Shown piece by piece: positions 24,557-33,365 of a stretch of 43,589 bases of DNA (its first letter is position 1; every line of letters starts with the position of its first letter). The DNA is taken from positions 1 to 43,589 of the IMG/VR virus record IMGVR_UViG_3300021379_000637; one strand, given 5' to 3'. Source of the DNA: a virus. The translations under genes were made by a program, and so were the position numbers. The notes below the pieces were generated by a model. The model was not told the DNA's origin. It saw nothing but the letters and a program-made list of their open reading frames with translations, and did no database searches.

Positions 24557-27500
24557 TATCTCCTCGACAATCCAGTTCCTGAAACGCCTTCCTTTTCAAG
24601 ATTAACTAATGCTTTCTGTATTTGAACTGCTGCCTTTCTAGCCTGTATTGGGTCAGTAGGGACACCAGTTACATTTACATTGACATTTCCTACAGTTATA
24701 CTACCACCTCTTTCAGAACCTTGAGGTGTTACTCTTAATCCACCACCAGGAAGTGCTGTTACAAACTCTGGTCCGTATTCACCAACAAGTGCTCTTTGGA
24801 AAGGTTTAACTGCACCTCCATACTTTCTCTTCAATACATATCCATATTTTTTATCACCAAGATTATCAAGCATTCCTATAACTTTTGAATATAGGTCGTT
24901 AATGTAACTTTGGTTACCTCTACCTATTTGGTCTTGATAATTTAATCTATGGTCATCATTAGGTGATACCGTTCTACCAGTTGAAGGTTGAATAGGAATA
25001 CCTCTGTTAGCACCAGTTACTCCTAGTGGATATCCAGACATTCCTAAGTCTTCCAATACTTTTTCTACTCTTGATATATTTTGACCAGTTGCTCTGTTGT
25101 AAACATCTATTAAATCTTGACGAACTTTTAAGTCGTATTCTTTTTGATTAATTCCTAATCCCTTGTCTTTTTTGTAGTTGTAAGTAACTTTTTCACTGTC
25201 AGATAATCTTGATAAGTCACCCATACCAGTTAACTGCATACCAGTACCACCAAGTACAGTTGCACCATAGTTTTGAGATGCTCCTGAACCTTCTGCTTGT
25301 GGTATAGAGGAAGTATCTGAAATACCTAAATTTTCTAATTGTTGTTGTGAAAAGTTTATCTGACCTGCTGTGTCTAAGTTTGTTGCTACTCCAAGATATG
25401 ACTGAATTGCTCTTGTGTAATCAGCAAATGTAATTTCCTGTCCTTTATCAATTCTTGACAATGCCATTTGGCTAGCTGTATAGTCATCTAAGCTTTCAAA
25501 TACACTTCTATCTCCACCAGATGTTTTACCTGCATCTACTGCTGAATTTTTTAATGCAGTACCAGCTCTCATGTTGGTAAGAAGTGGTGCTAAAGCAGTA
25601 CCTTGAAATAATTGATTAAATTCTTCAGCTGTTGCTACTGCATTCCTTCTATTCATTGCATCATCTGCGGCAGATTCAAAAGACGTATCTCCAAGTAAAT
25701 CTAATGATTGTACATGAGCAAAAGCTGCGTTAGCTTCTGTAACAATTTCTCTGATTGCTTGTATAGCTCTATCAGCACCAGTCTCAGTTGCAGTTACAAA
25801 ATTGTCTGTTTTTTGTTTAATTAAATCTATAGTGCTTCCAACTCCACCATACCCTTGTACTATGGCATCAAATAATTCTGGTGAGCTTTTAGCAAATTCT
25901 GCAAACTTATCTCTAGCATCTGCATACTTCATTTCAGCAGTAAATACATTTTCAGTAGCAGCATCTAAGTTGTCATAAGCAGTTTGTAATTCATAACTTG
26001 AGTTAGCAGCTTCATCAAGAAGAGTTATATTTTCTTCTCTTAAAGAAATTAGTTCTTGGTCAACCTCTCTAGCTTCTTTTTCAGTCTCCTGTAATTTCTT
26101 TTCAGCTTCAGCTAGTTTTAATATTTCGACACGTTGTTCGTCAATAGTTTTATTAGTACCTTTTAGCTCAGCTAGTTTTTCTTCGGCTACTTCAACATCT
26201 AATGCATCAACAATGCCTGCTTCAGCTGCTAGTCTTAATTCTTCTAATTCTTTTTCAGCATCAGCAATTGCTTTACGCTCAGAAGCAGACTTCTTACCAC
26301 TCATATCTCGTTTCAATTGGTCTATAGATATTTTTTGTTGAAGAATGTTTAGTTCTTCAGTCATAGTGATATTGTTTTTACGTCCTTCTAATTCTGCTTT
26401 TTGTAAAGCTATTTGATTTTTAAGTATTCTTTCACTTAATGAAGCATTCTTTCTCCTAGTAGCCATAAGTGCTTGTTCAGACTTTTGTACGGCATAGTTT
26501 GCAGCAGTAACACCTCTTTGAGCACTTGTTACAGCAAACATAGTAGCTAAAGCTTTTTGTAGCCCACTAACTGCTTCTGGTATAGTCATTAATAAGACTT
26601 GACCTTCTTCTATGGCATCATTAATTACAGTTGTAAGTGCATCTCTTATAGTTCCGTCTTCATTAAAAATACCTAATGCTATACCTTGTGCTAATGGTTC
26701 ACCAAGTACTTCAGCAGTTAATTTAGAAGGAGAACCCTCTTTAATGTAATATCTAGTAGCATCAATTGCATTTTTCATAGTTCCAACAAATACTTGTTCA
26801 AGCTGATTACTATTTTGTTGTATTCCCATGATGATACCTTCAGCTGCATTTTCACCCATAATCAAACCAGACTGTTGCATTTTTTCAATTTCTTGTTCGC
26901 TTATACCTAAGTCTTCAGCTTTAAATGGAGCTACTCTAGTTAAAGAAGCTTCAAGTGTAAATGCAGCAACTGGGTCTTTAAGTAAATCAGCTAGTACTTC
27001 TTCGGCTGCTAAACCTTGTTCTGCTATATCTTTAGCAAGCATTGGTGCAATAGTAGAAAGTCTCTTGACATCGTTCTGGAAATTTTTAAGTCTTGTTTCT
27101 TTAATAACCATTTCCTCAATCATTCTGTCAACACTCTTACGTATAGTTTCAGGCATTCCTGAAAATACAGAAGCTAAATTGCCTGAAGCTTTTTGTAGTG
27201 ATTCATTTAATGATTTTTCAAATTTAGTCATTTGGAATTCGAGTAATCCCAACTGTTTAGCACTTTGTTGTGCCTGTGCTATTTGTTGTTGTTGGTAAAC
27301 TCTACTTGCATTTGAAACTTCTCTAATAGCTCTTGCCCTGTCTTTTTCAGGGTCAATGTCTTGCATTATGACACCATTTTGTTTTAGGAAGTCTGCTTGT
27401 TTTTTCAATCCTTCATTTTGCATTTGTATAAATGTAGAATTAGAATCCGCTAAATCATCTACTGCACCTACACCTTGACGTCTTGTAACTTCAGCTAATA

Positions 27501-30500
27501 ATATATATCCATTTAATGCGTCAATAGAAGCTTCTATATCTGCACCCTTTAAATCATCTTTTAATATAGAAAACAAAGGAGTCTTGACAATTTGCATGGT
27601 AGTTGCACCATATTGACCTGCAATCATCTTTTGTTGTTCAGTAAATACATTTACATATTCTTCACCGTTCTTAGTAATAATTTCATATTGCATTCCAATA
27701 TCTTTAACTTGGTCACGTAAAGTGTTTTTATCTAATAAACCAAATGAAGCTGAGTCTTGGAATATTCCAAAAGCATCACCCATATCTGCGACAATACCTT
27801 CAAAATCTTGACCAGCTTGTTGTGCAAATTGTGCAAGCATTTCTCCAGCTGCTAATTCTTGTTCTAATAGAGCAAGTCTTTCTCGTTCTTCTTTAGACAA
27901 TACATTCGCACCTCTTAAGTCATCAATCTCTTGTTGGGTTTCTTCAAAGTTTTGTACTGCTGTTAATAATGAATTAACTGTACTGTTTTCAAAATCTTGT
28001 ATCTGCCTACCAACCATCATGTAATATTCTTCTAAGTCGAAAGTAGTCCCTAATGCGTGATTAATAGCATCTAATCTAGCTGAAACGTCTATTCCTTTTT
28101 CAGTAGTTTCTAGTAATAAACTTTTACCTAGTTCAGCTGTAGATTTATCTATGTTAAATGCAGCCTCAGCTATACCTTTATCCATATCTATAAGCTGTTG
28201 AGTATAAGTATCTACTAATGCTTGGTCAGGTGTTGCTTTTTGTAATTCTTCATCTAAGGCTTCTTGTATTAAATCTCTTTGTAAACCGCTGAATACCATT
28301 TGGTCTTGTAAATCAATAACTGCTTTAATTTCGTCACCGATTTCTCTAATAGCAGCAGATGTCTTTTTAGCGTTTTCCCACATCTTCATTAAGTAACTAA
28401 ATACAGCTGTTGTAGCAACCATTATTGCCATACTGGATAGAAGTGACATAAAAGCAGCTTTCAGACCCATTATTGCATTACCTAAGCTTGTTGTGGCTAT
28501 TTTAAATGCTTGACTGCTTTGAGCAGATGACATCAATGCTTGTTGATTTGCCATAAGTGCTTTACGTTTCATAGTCAAAGCTTTTATTAAAGCTCTAGTT
28601 GTTCCTACAGTTTTTGCTTGTTCTGCATTAAATCCTGCTAGTCCTTTTATAGCAGGACCAATTTGTCTAGCAGTAGCACCAAAACTTGACCTTTGAAGTC
28701 CTTTTTCAGTTCCCGCTCCAACAACCTGTGTGTTAGGTAGGAATCTACCTGATGCTTGTTTAACTGCATTCTTTTCTAATTGTTTATTGACTTGTGCAAG
28801 TTTAGTTTGTGTTTCATTAAGTTCGCCTTGAATTTCGTTTTGGTTACCTTTTATCGAAGCAGTAACTTTTTCATCAACTTGTCCCATTTTTTGAACTTCT
28901 GTAACAACTTCTTTAAGTTCTTTATGATAAAGTTGTACACCATGAGCTGCATCATTAAAATCTTGACCCAAGTTATCCATTTCATCACCAAGCTTTTTAA
29001 TATTTAACTTAGTTTGGTCAACAGAGTTTCTTAAATCATCAACTTCCTTTTCAGCTTTTATAAATGCATCAGTACCTTGGTCAGTTCTTGAAGCAAGTTC
29101 TTTTTGTGCCGATGCTAGTTCCCTTTCTTGTTGCTCTAAAATATTTAGCTGTGTTGTTAACTTAGAACCCTGAAGTTTCAAGTGGTCCATATCTTCTGCA
29201 TCAATACCTTCAAACTCACTTACATCTGGTGCATCAGTTTGAGCTCTTGACGTTTTAGCTTTTAGTTCCTCTGCTCTTTTAGACATATTTCCAGTAGCAG
29301 CTTGATTTTGCTTTTGTTCTTCTGTAGTAATTTTAGATTGTAATTTTGCTTCTTGTTCAAGAAGAGCTTTCTTTTTCTTTTCAAGTTCTAATTGTTTAGC
29401 GTTCTCACCAGTATTTTTGGCTTCCTCACCATTTATAGCTTGAAGTATTCTTAGACGGTCTTGCTCTGCTGTTGTTAAATTACGAGATACACCATCTTCT
29501 TCTACTGTTATATCAGATACATCTCCAGTAGGTAATACTCCACCAAATTTATCTAACAGTTCTTTATTTGCTTTATGGTCAAAAGCGTCTATACCTTGTA
29601 GCTCAGCTACATTAAGAATATTTGCCATACCAGCAGTATTTCTACCTAAAGAAGCTTGTTGTGCTAAATAGTTTTCCCTATTAAAGTCAAAAGTTTTATC
29701 ACCAGAACCCATCAAATCTAATGACCTAGCAAAATCTTTTCTTTCTCCTTTACCTCTTAGTCCATCTCCTCTAAGCCTTAAAGCACCATCTATTCCAGTA
29801 CCTGTTATACCAGCTGTCATTGCTGCCATATTTAACTGAGACATTTTTTTGAAGGAAGTATATGCAAAGTTTGCTGATACTGCAAAAGCTGCCATACCCT
29901 TACCAATGGCTGCTAAATCATCTCGTGTTGTACCACCAACAATTGTTGTTAAAGTATCTAATAATTCATTTAATGGTTTTAATGTATTGTTACCTATTTC
30001 TATACCTAAAGCAGTAACATTATTTCTAAGTATTCCCATTTGAGAAACAACAGTTGCATATCTTTTTTCTGCCTCTGTTTGTAAAGCAGTATTTAAAGCA
30101 AATTCTTCATTAGCAGAACTCATTGCTTCTTTTACATCATCTGAAGCCATAGCCATAGAACGTAACGCTCTTAATGTTCTTTGCTGACCTAATCCTAATT
30201 CGTCTAATAACTGAACTGTGTTTGCACCAGCATTACCAACTTGTTGTAATCCATCTAAGAATGCAACAAAAGCTTGTGCTGGAGATGCCTCTGCTAAATT
30301 AGCAAAAGACTCTGATGACATATTTGCTACTTTTGCAAATATAGAAAGTTCCCTACCACCTTCCATTACGGCAGTAGCCATAATGTCTAATGACCTAGCA
30401 ACAGCAGTAGAACCAGCTTGTGTTTGCTGACCTACTTGTTTCAAAGCAGCTGCTAAAGCTAATGAGTCAGCGGCAGTGTTAGATGTTGGTGATTCTAATA

Positions 30501-31128
30501 CTTCTAATGCAGAAGCAATTTTCATTGCTGTATTTACAATCTCACCCTCAGTCGCAGCAAATTCGTTACCTAATCTAACTAATACAGAAGCTAAGTTGCT
30601 TAAATTCTTTTCTGGAAGTCTTGTTATAGCTGCTAAACGTGATAATGCAAAGGAAGCATCTTCTGCTGACATAGTTGTAGCAACTGTTAATTGAGAAATA
30701 GTTTTTGTAAAGTTTGTTATAGCACCAGCAGATATACCTAACTGACCACCAATTTCACCAATTCTTGCAAGTTCATTTGCAGCCATTGGAGTTGTACGAG
30801 ATAAGTCTATTAAGTTTTTAGATAAGGATTTAAAGTTAGCTTCTTGATTTTTAGCTGCTGACCCTGTAAATGATAATGTTTTTCTAACACCAGCAAATGA
30901 ATCTTCAAATTGTACTGCTGCTCTACTAGCAAAAGAAAAAGCTGAGAATGCACCTGCACCAACAGCTGCGAATGCAGGTAAGAAAGATGCCATGGAGCTA
31001 GCAACTGTTGCAGTCTTACGTTGAAGACCGTTTAACTCATTTGCTATACCTTTAGTTGCTTTAGAAAGTGATGCGTTGTTGGATTGAAACTCCAACATCA
31101 CCTTAATAGATGCGTCTTTTAAAGCCAT
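24556..31128 (-). CDS. tail tape measure protein, 2190 aa
   Basis: Size, position after the G/GT chaperone and composition identify it. Residues about 75-340 carry a TP901-type minor-tail core (FEDSFAGVRKTL, RTTPMAANELARIGEIGGQLG, TTMSAEDASFALSRLAAI). Long charged coiled coils follow. A hydrophobic segment at about 892-915 (MSLLSSMAIMVATTAVFSYL) may contact membrane during DNA delivery. A second coiled-coil region with many Glu/Lys lies at about 1530-1700. The C-terminus has VGEYGPEFVTALPGGGLRVTP, a motif common at tape-measure ends. By the usual rule of about 0.15 nm per residue the tail would be roughly 330 nm. ATG at 31128 lies three bases after the GT stop, with AGGA upstream. It scaffolds the tail-tube assembly and is ejected on infection. 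Confidence 0.93.
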   Translation of the reverse strand: MALKDASIKVMLEFQSNNASLSKATKGIANELNGLQRKTATVASSMASFLPAFAAVGAGAFSAFSFASRAAVQFEDSFAGVRKTLSFTGSAAKNQEANFKSLSKNLIDLSRTTPMAANELARIGEIGGQLGISAGAITNFTKTISQLTVATTMSAEDASFALSRLAAITRLPEKNLSNLASVLVRLGNEFAATEGEIVNTAMKIASALEVLESPTSNTAADSLALAAALKQVGQQTQAGSTAVARSLDIMATAVMEGGRELSIFAKVANMSSESFANLAEASPAQAFVAFLDGLQQVGNAGANTVQLLDELGLGQQRTLRALRSMAMASDDVKEAMSSANEEFALNTALQTEAEKRYATVVSQMGILRNNVTALGIEIGNNTLKPLNELLDTLTTIVGGTTRDDLAAIGKGMAAFAVSANFAYTSFKKMSQLNMAAMTAGITGTGIDGALRLRGDGLRGKGERKDFARSLDLMGSGDKTFDFNRENYLAQQASLGRNTAGMANILNVAELQGIDAFDHKANKELLDKFGGVLPTGDVSDITVEEDGVSRNLTTAEQDRLRILQAINGEEAKNTGENAKQLELEKKKKALLEQEAKLQSKITTEEQKQNQAATGNMSKRAEELKAKTSRAQTDAPDVSEFEGIDAEDMDHLKLQGSKLTTQLNILEQQERELASAQKELASRTDQGTDAFIKAEKEVDDLRNSVDQTKLNIKKLGDEMDNLGQDFNDAAHGVQLYHKELKEVVTEVQKMGQVDEKVTASIKGNQNEIQGELNETQTKLAQVNKQLEKNAVKQASGRFLPNTQVVGAGTEKGLQRSSFGATARQIGPAIKGLAGFNAEQAKTVGTTRALIKALTMKRKALMANQQALMSSAQSSQAFKIATTSLGNAIMGLKAAFMSLLSSMAIMVATTAVFSYLMKMWENAKKTSAAIREIGDEIKAVIDLQDQMVFSGLQRDLIQEALDEELQKATPDQALVDTYTQQLIDMDKGIAEAAFNIDKSTAELGKSLLLETTEKGIDVSARLDAINHALGTTFDLEEYYMMVGRQIQDFENSTVNSLLTAVQNFEETQQEIDDLRGANVLSKEERERLALLEQELAAGEMLAQFAQQAGQDFEGIVADMGDAFGIFQDSASFGLLDKNTLRDQVKDIGMQYEIITKNGEEYVNVFTEQQKMIAGQYGATTMQIVKTPLFSILKDDLKGADIEASIDALNGYILLAEVTRRQGVGAVDDLADSNSTFIQMQNEGLKKQADFLKQNGVIMQDIDPEKDRARAIREVSNASRVYQQQQIAQAQQSAKQLGLLEFQMTKFEKSLNESLQKASGNLASVFSGMPETIRKSVDRMIEEMVIKETRLKNFQNDVKRLSTIAPMLAKDIAEQGLAAEEVLADLLKDPVAAFTLEASLTRVAPFKAEDLGISEQEIEKMQQSGLIMGENAAEGIIMGIQQNSNQLEQVFVGTMKNAIDATRYYIKEGSPSKLTAEVLGEPLAQGIALGIFNEDGTIRDALTTVINDAIEEGQVLLMTIPEAVSGLQKALATMFAVTSAQRGVTAANYAVQKSEQALMATRRKNASLSERILKNQIALQKAELEGRKNNITMTEELNILQQKISIDQLKRDMSGKKSASERKAIADAEKELEELRLAAEAGIVDALDVEVAEEKLAELKGTNKTIDEQRVEILKLAEAEKKLQETEKEAREVDQELISLREENITLLDEAANSSYELQTAYDNLDAATENVFTAEMKYADARDKFAEFAKSSPELFDAIVQGYGGVGSTIDLIKQKTDNFVTATETGADRAIQAIREIVTEANAAFAHVQSLDLLGDTSFESAADDAMNRRNAVATAEEFNQLFQGTALAPLLTNMRAGTALKNSAVDAGKTSGGDRSVFESLDDYTASQMALSRIDKGQEITFADYTRAIQSYLGVATNLDTAGQINFSQQQLENLGISDTSSIPQAEGSGASQNYGATVLGGTGMQLTGMGDLSRLSDSEKVTYNYKKDKGLGINQKEYDLKVRQDLIDVYNRATGQNISRVEKVLEDLGMSGYPLGVTGANRGIPIQPSTGRTVSPNDDHRLNYQDQIGRGNQSYINDLYSKVIGMLDNLGDKKYGYVLKRKYGGAVKPFQRALVGEYGPEFVTALPGGGLRVTPQGSERGGSITVGNVNVNVTGVPTDPIQARKAAVQIQKALVNLEKEGVSGTGLSRR

Positions 31129-31131
31129 GTC

Positions 31132-31820
31132 CTATCTCGTTTTACCTTGTCCTTTGCTCTCCTTTACAAATTGGTCAAGTGATACTTGCTTTCTGGGTCT
31201 ATTGCGTCCTCTGAGTCTGTCGAGTTCTTTTTTGACCCAACCTTTAGGTGGTTCTGCTCCTACTTCAGATTTGTAAGTAGTTCCTTCTTGTGCTGCATTA
31301 AAAAATGGAGCATAAAAAACAGATTCATCTACAGGAAGATTCACAAGTAATAACATGAATCGTCTCCAGGTTATTATACCTGGGTCTTCTATAGAATAGT
31401 GTCTTTGAAAATCCGCCTCTACTTGAGACCATCGATAAATTATTTCAATAGTCTCGAAAGTTATTTTGGGGTATCGTCGTCACCTTCTTCAGGTTCAACA
31501 TCAACTTCTTCATCTGTGTCTTGAACTATTTGATACTCTTCTAATAAGTATTGCAACAAATCTTCTAACTGTTGCCATGTAGCACCTTCATCTAATATCT
31601 CTTCCATAGTGTCTTCACCAACAATTGATGCTAACCATTCTGGAACAGCAGCTGTAGGCATAGTTCCTGATTCATCCATCCAACGCATTTGTGCTAAAAC
31701 AGTTCTAGCAGGTAACGCAGGAGGAAATGTATAGATTTTTTCGTTTAATTTAACCTGAATAGGTTCCTGCTTTGCTTCCTTTTCTGCGGAATCAAAGTCT
31801 TTATATCTTTTGTCAGCCAC
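31132..31820 (-). CDS. tail assembly chaperone GT fusion made by -1 frameshift, about 229 aa
   Basis: The G frame runs to the slippery heptamer C-CCA-AAA at 31464-31470, just before its TAA. Slipping back one base continues as ITFETIEIIYRWSQVEADFQ and then RHYSIEDPGIITWRRFML, open to the TAG at 31132: 110 extra residues. The two frames differ by exactly -1. The DFQRHY...WRRF pattern is typical of the T part of such chaperones. A 10-pair hairpin starts eight bases after the heptamer. The T part recruits the tape measure while G binds tail-tube subunits; neither is expected in the mature tail. The ATG at 31356 inside the extension gives a 74-aa frame but is internal to this product rather than a separate gene. 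The frameshift is predicted from sequence only. Confidence 0.88.
31425..31455 (-). promoter_or_regulatory. frameshift-stimulating hairpin
   Basis: On the minus strand GAGACTATTG (31455-31446) pairs with CGATGGTCTC (31434-31425): ten pairs including two G-T wobbles, loop of eleven bases. It begins eight bases downstream of the slippery heptamer, the spacing expected for a stimulatory structure. Confidence 0.75.
31461..31820 (-). CDS. tail assembly chaperone G, 119 aa
   Basis: Unshifted product of the chaperone gene, ending in an acidic tail (EEVDVEPEEGDDDTPK). The conserved region includes VKLNEKIYTFPPALPARTVLAQM, the typical strand-helix start of this family. GTG at 31820 is preferred because GGAGG lies five bases upstream; the alternative TTG at 31832 overlaps that ribosome binding site and would add only MEVG. 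It binds the tail-tube protein and, with the GT form, loads it around the tape measure. It is placed, as usual, between tail tube and tape measure. Confidence 0.87.
   Translation of the reverse strand: MADKRYKDFDSAEKEAKQEPIQVKLNEKIYTFPPALPARTVLAQMRWMDESGTMPTAAVPEWLASIVGEDTMEEILDEGATWQQLEDLLQYLLEEYQIVQDTDEEVDVEPEEGDDDTPK
31464..31470 (-). promoter_or_regulatory. -1 ribosomal slippery site C-CCA-AAA
   Basis: The heptamer is in the required phase (X XXY YYZ) relative to the G frame: codons acC-CCA-AAA followed by the stop TAA at 31461-31463. It is the only such heptamer I saw in the overlap, and both frames around it are open exactly as needed. Confidence 0.87.
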
Positions 31821-31864
31821 GCCGACCTCCAATCGTAATCATTATTATTTAATTTTTAACTATC

Positions 31865-32512
31865 TTAGTTAATGTCGAATACATCAGAGTCATTTGTATT
31901 ATCAATGATTCTGAATAATTCTGTGTATTGTGACACGGATTTTGGTTTAAGTACTTTAAACTCAACTCCGATAACAACTTTTTGAGGTGCTTTTTGATGA
32001 GCCATTGAGAAAGCTCCAACGTTAATTGCACGTGGAATCTCAACATGTCTATCAGCACCAGCAGGTCCGTCAACAATTAACAATAATGATTTCTCATCAA
32101 AGTCATCTGTTGAAGGTGGTTTAATTGCATTATATCCTGAGACATAACCATTTGAACCGTCACCAGTTGTTATTGTTCCACCACCAAGAGCTACTTGAAT
32201 GTTAGCTTGTGAAGCTTGTGCAAGTTCACCAGTTAATCTAACTTCTTGAGCAGTCTTGAAGGTAGCAATTGGGTCAATTTCTTCTGCGACCATGATGTCT
32301 TCAAATGTTTTATCCATTTCAAGTGTCCATCCGTCTTCAGAATACCCAACGTCAACCCAGCTAGCAGCAGGGTCAGCCCATGCGTTAGCTCCGTCATCTG
32401 TTGGGAATGCTACATAATCGCCAGATGCATTACCATCATTAGCAATTGCTGCAACATAAAGTACACCAGTACCAACAATAACTTCAGATATTGTACCATT
32501 TGTGCTTGGCAT
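31865..32512 (-). CDS. major tail (tube) protein, 215 aa
   Basis: Placed before the chaperone genes, as the tail-tube gene usually is. Strand-rich sequence with TGVLYVAAI, DVGYSEDGWTLEMDKTFEDIMVAEE, a RLTGELAQAS segment and a C-terminal VVIGVEFKVL strand matches siphovirus tail-tube proteins with a DG(W/Y)T...VEE segment. It should polymerise into hexameric rings around the tape measure. ATG at 32512 has AGGAG six bases upstream. Its high expected expression fits the strong ribosome binding site. Confidence 0.85.
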   Translation of the reverse strand: MPSTNGTISEVIVGTGVLYVAAIANDGNASGDYVAFPTDDGANAWADPAASWVDVGYSEDGWTLEMDKTFEDIMVAEEIDPIATFKTAQEVRLTGELAQASQANIQVALGGGTITTGDGSNGYVSGYNAIKPPSTDDFDEKSLLLIVDGPAGADRHVEIPRAINVGAFSMAHQKAPQKVVIGVEFKVLKPKSVSQYTELFRIIDNTNDSDVFDIN

Positions 32513-32525
32513 AATTATCTCCTAA

Positions 32526-32837
32526 TTATTCTTCTTCTACTTCAGTATCTTGCAAGACACTGCCTTCAGAGGCAAAGTCTTCAATGTCAGAACCATCCAC
32601 ATAGTCATCTGAAGTATCATTGTCTTCCTCTTCAGCGACTTCCTCGTCTGAAATCAATAAAGGATAACTTTTACCACCAAGGGTCCAAGTTTTTTCCTTT
32701 AATCTATCCCAGTCTTTGGACTCAATTTCCACCCACTCGTTTTGACTGAACATAATGCCAGTCACCACGTCTTTGGCTTTGTTCTGTGAGAACAAAGGAT
32801 TAATCTTCACTTTGACTTTACTGTCTTTTCCAAACAT
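32526..32837 (-). CDS. small acidic protein, 103 aa
   Basis: Residues 1-62 include KVKVKINPLFSQNKAKDVVTG and QNEWVEIESKDWDRL, possibly a small beta domain; residues 63-103 are a highly acidic tail of Asp, Glu and Ser. No family recognised. It lies between tail terminator and tail tube, with GGAGA five bases from the ATG at 32837. A tail-completion or assembly role is inferred from position. The acidic tail recalls the tails of proteins that shield nucleic-acid-binding or assembly surfaces. Confidence 0.65.
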   Translation of the reverse strand: MFGKDSKVKVKINPLFSQNKAKDVVTGIMFSQNEWVEIESKDWDRLKEKTWTLGGKSYPLLISDEEVAEEEDNDTSDDYVDGSDIEDFASEGSVLQDTEVEEE

Positions 32838-32845
32838 AAGGTCTC

Positions 32846-33328
32846 CTATACCGCCCTGTACATCATACTCAATGCTATTGAGTACCTACCTAACCCAGTG
32901 GCAGTTTCTTCTACTCTGGTAGGCATCTGCATTATTTGAAACCCGTAGATTTTTGCTCTCAACGGAGTATCATCATCAGATGTTATATACCCATTACTAT
33001 AGTTGAAAGCTGACTGAATCACGGCATTTGCTAGCTCATATGCTTTACCATAATCAGGTGTACCAGTGTTACCAGCACCACCCCATTTTCCTGCAAAACA
33101 GTCCATTGGCATTAATGCTGCCTGCATATGAACTTCAGAAATAGGATTTACTAATTGACCACCTGCTCTATATAAAGTTAAAAAAGGTAAAGAAGCTTCT
33201 CTAGGTAATCTTGTAGCTATATTTTGTCCGACAATATCAGTTATTGCTGTTTGACCTAAAGCCCACTTTCTAAGAATAATTTCTGCGTCAGGCGGTACTT
33301 TCTGTCCTGTATCTAATGTATTAGGCAT
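32846..33328 (-). CDS. tail terminator / tail completion protein, 160 aa
   Basis: The helix-strand start DAEIILRKWALGQTAI, then IATRLPREASLPFLTLYRAGG and ALMPMDCFAG, and later KAYELANAVIQSAF matches the DUF3168-like/gpU-like fold used to cap the tail tube. It is in the expected place, before the tail-tube gene. ATG at 33328 lacks a recognisable Shine-Dalgarno sequence (upstream is AT-rich), unlike most genes here, which may lower its yield to match its low copy in the virion. It stops tube growth and joins tail to head. Confidence 0.78.
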   Translation of the reverse strand: MPNTLDTGQKVPPDAEIILRKWALGQTAITDIVGQNIATRLPREASLPFLTLYRAGGQLVNPISEVHMQAALMPMDCFAGKWGGAGNTGTPDYGKAYELANAVIQSAFNYSNGYITSDDDTPLRAKIYGFQIMQMPTRVEETATGLGRYSIALSMMYRAV

Positions 33329-33365
33329 GTTTTAATACTAACTTATTTGATTAAAGTTTATGTTA

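Noticed and set aside
31132-31356. Independent 74-aa gene
   Set aside because: It is the distal part of the -1 frame that is open back to the slippery site and encodes the T half of the chaperone; its ATG lacks a good ribosome binding site.
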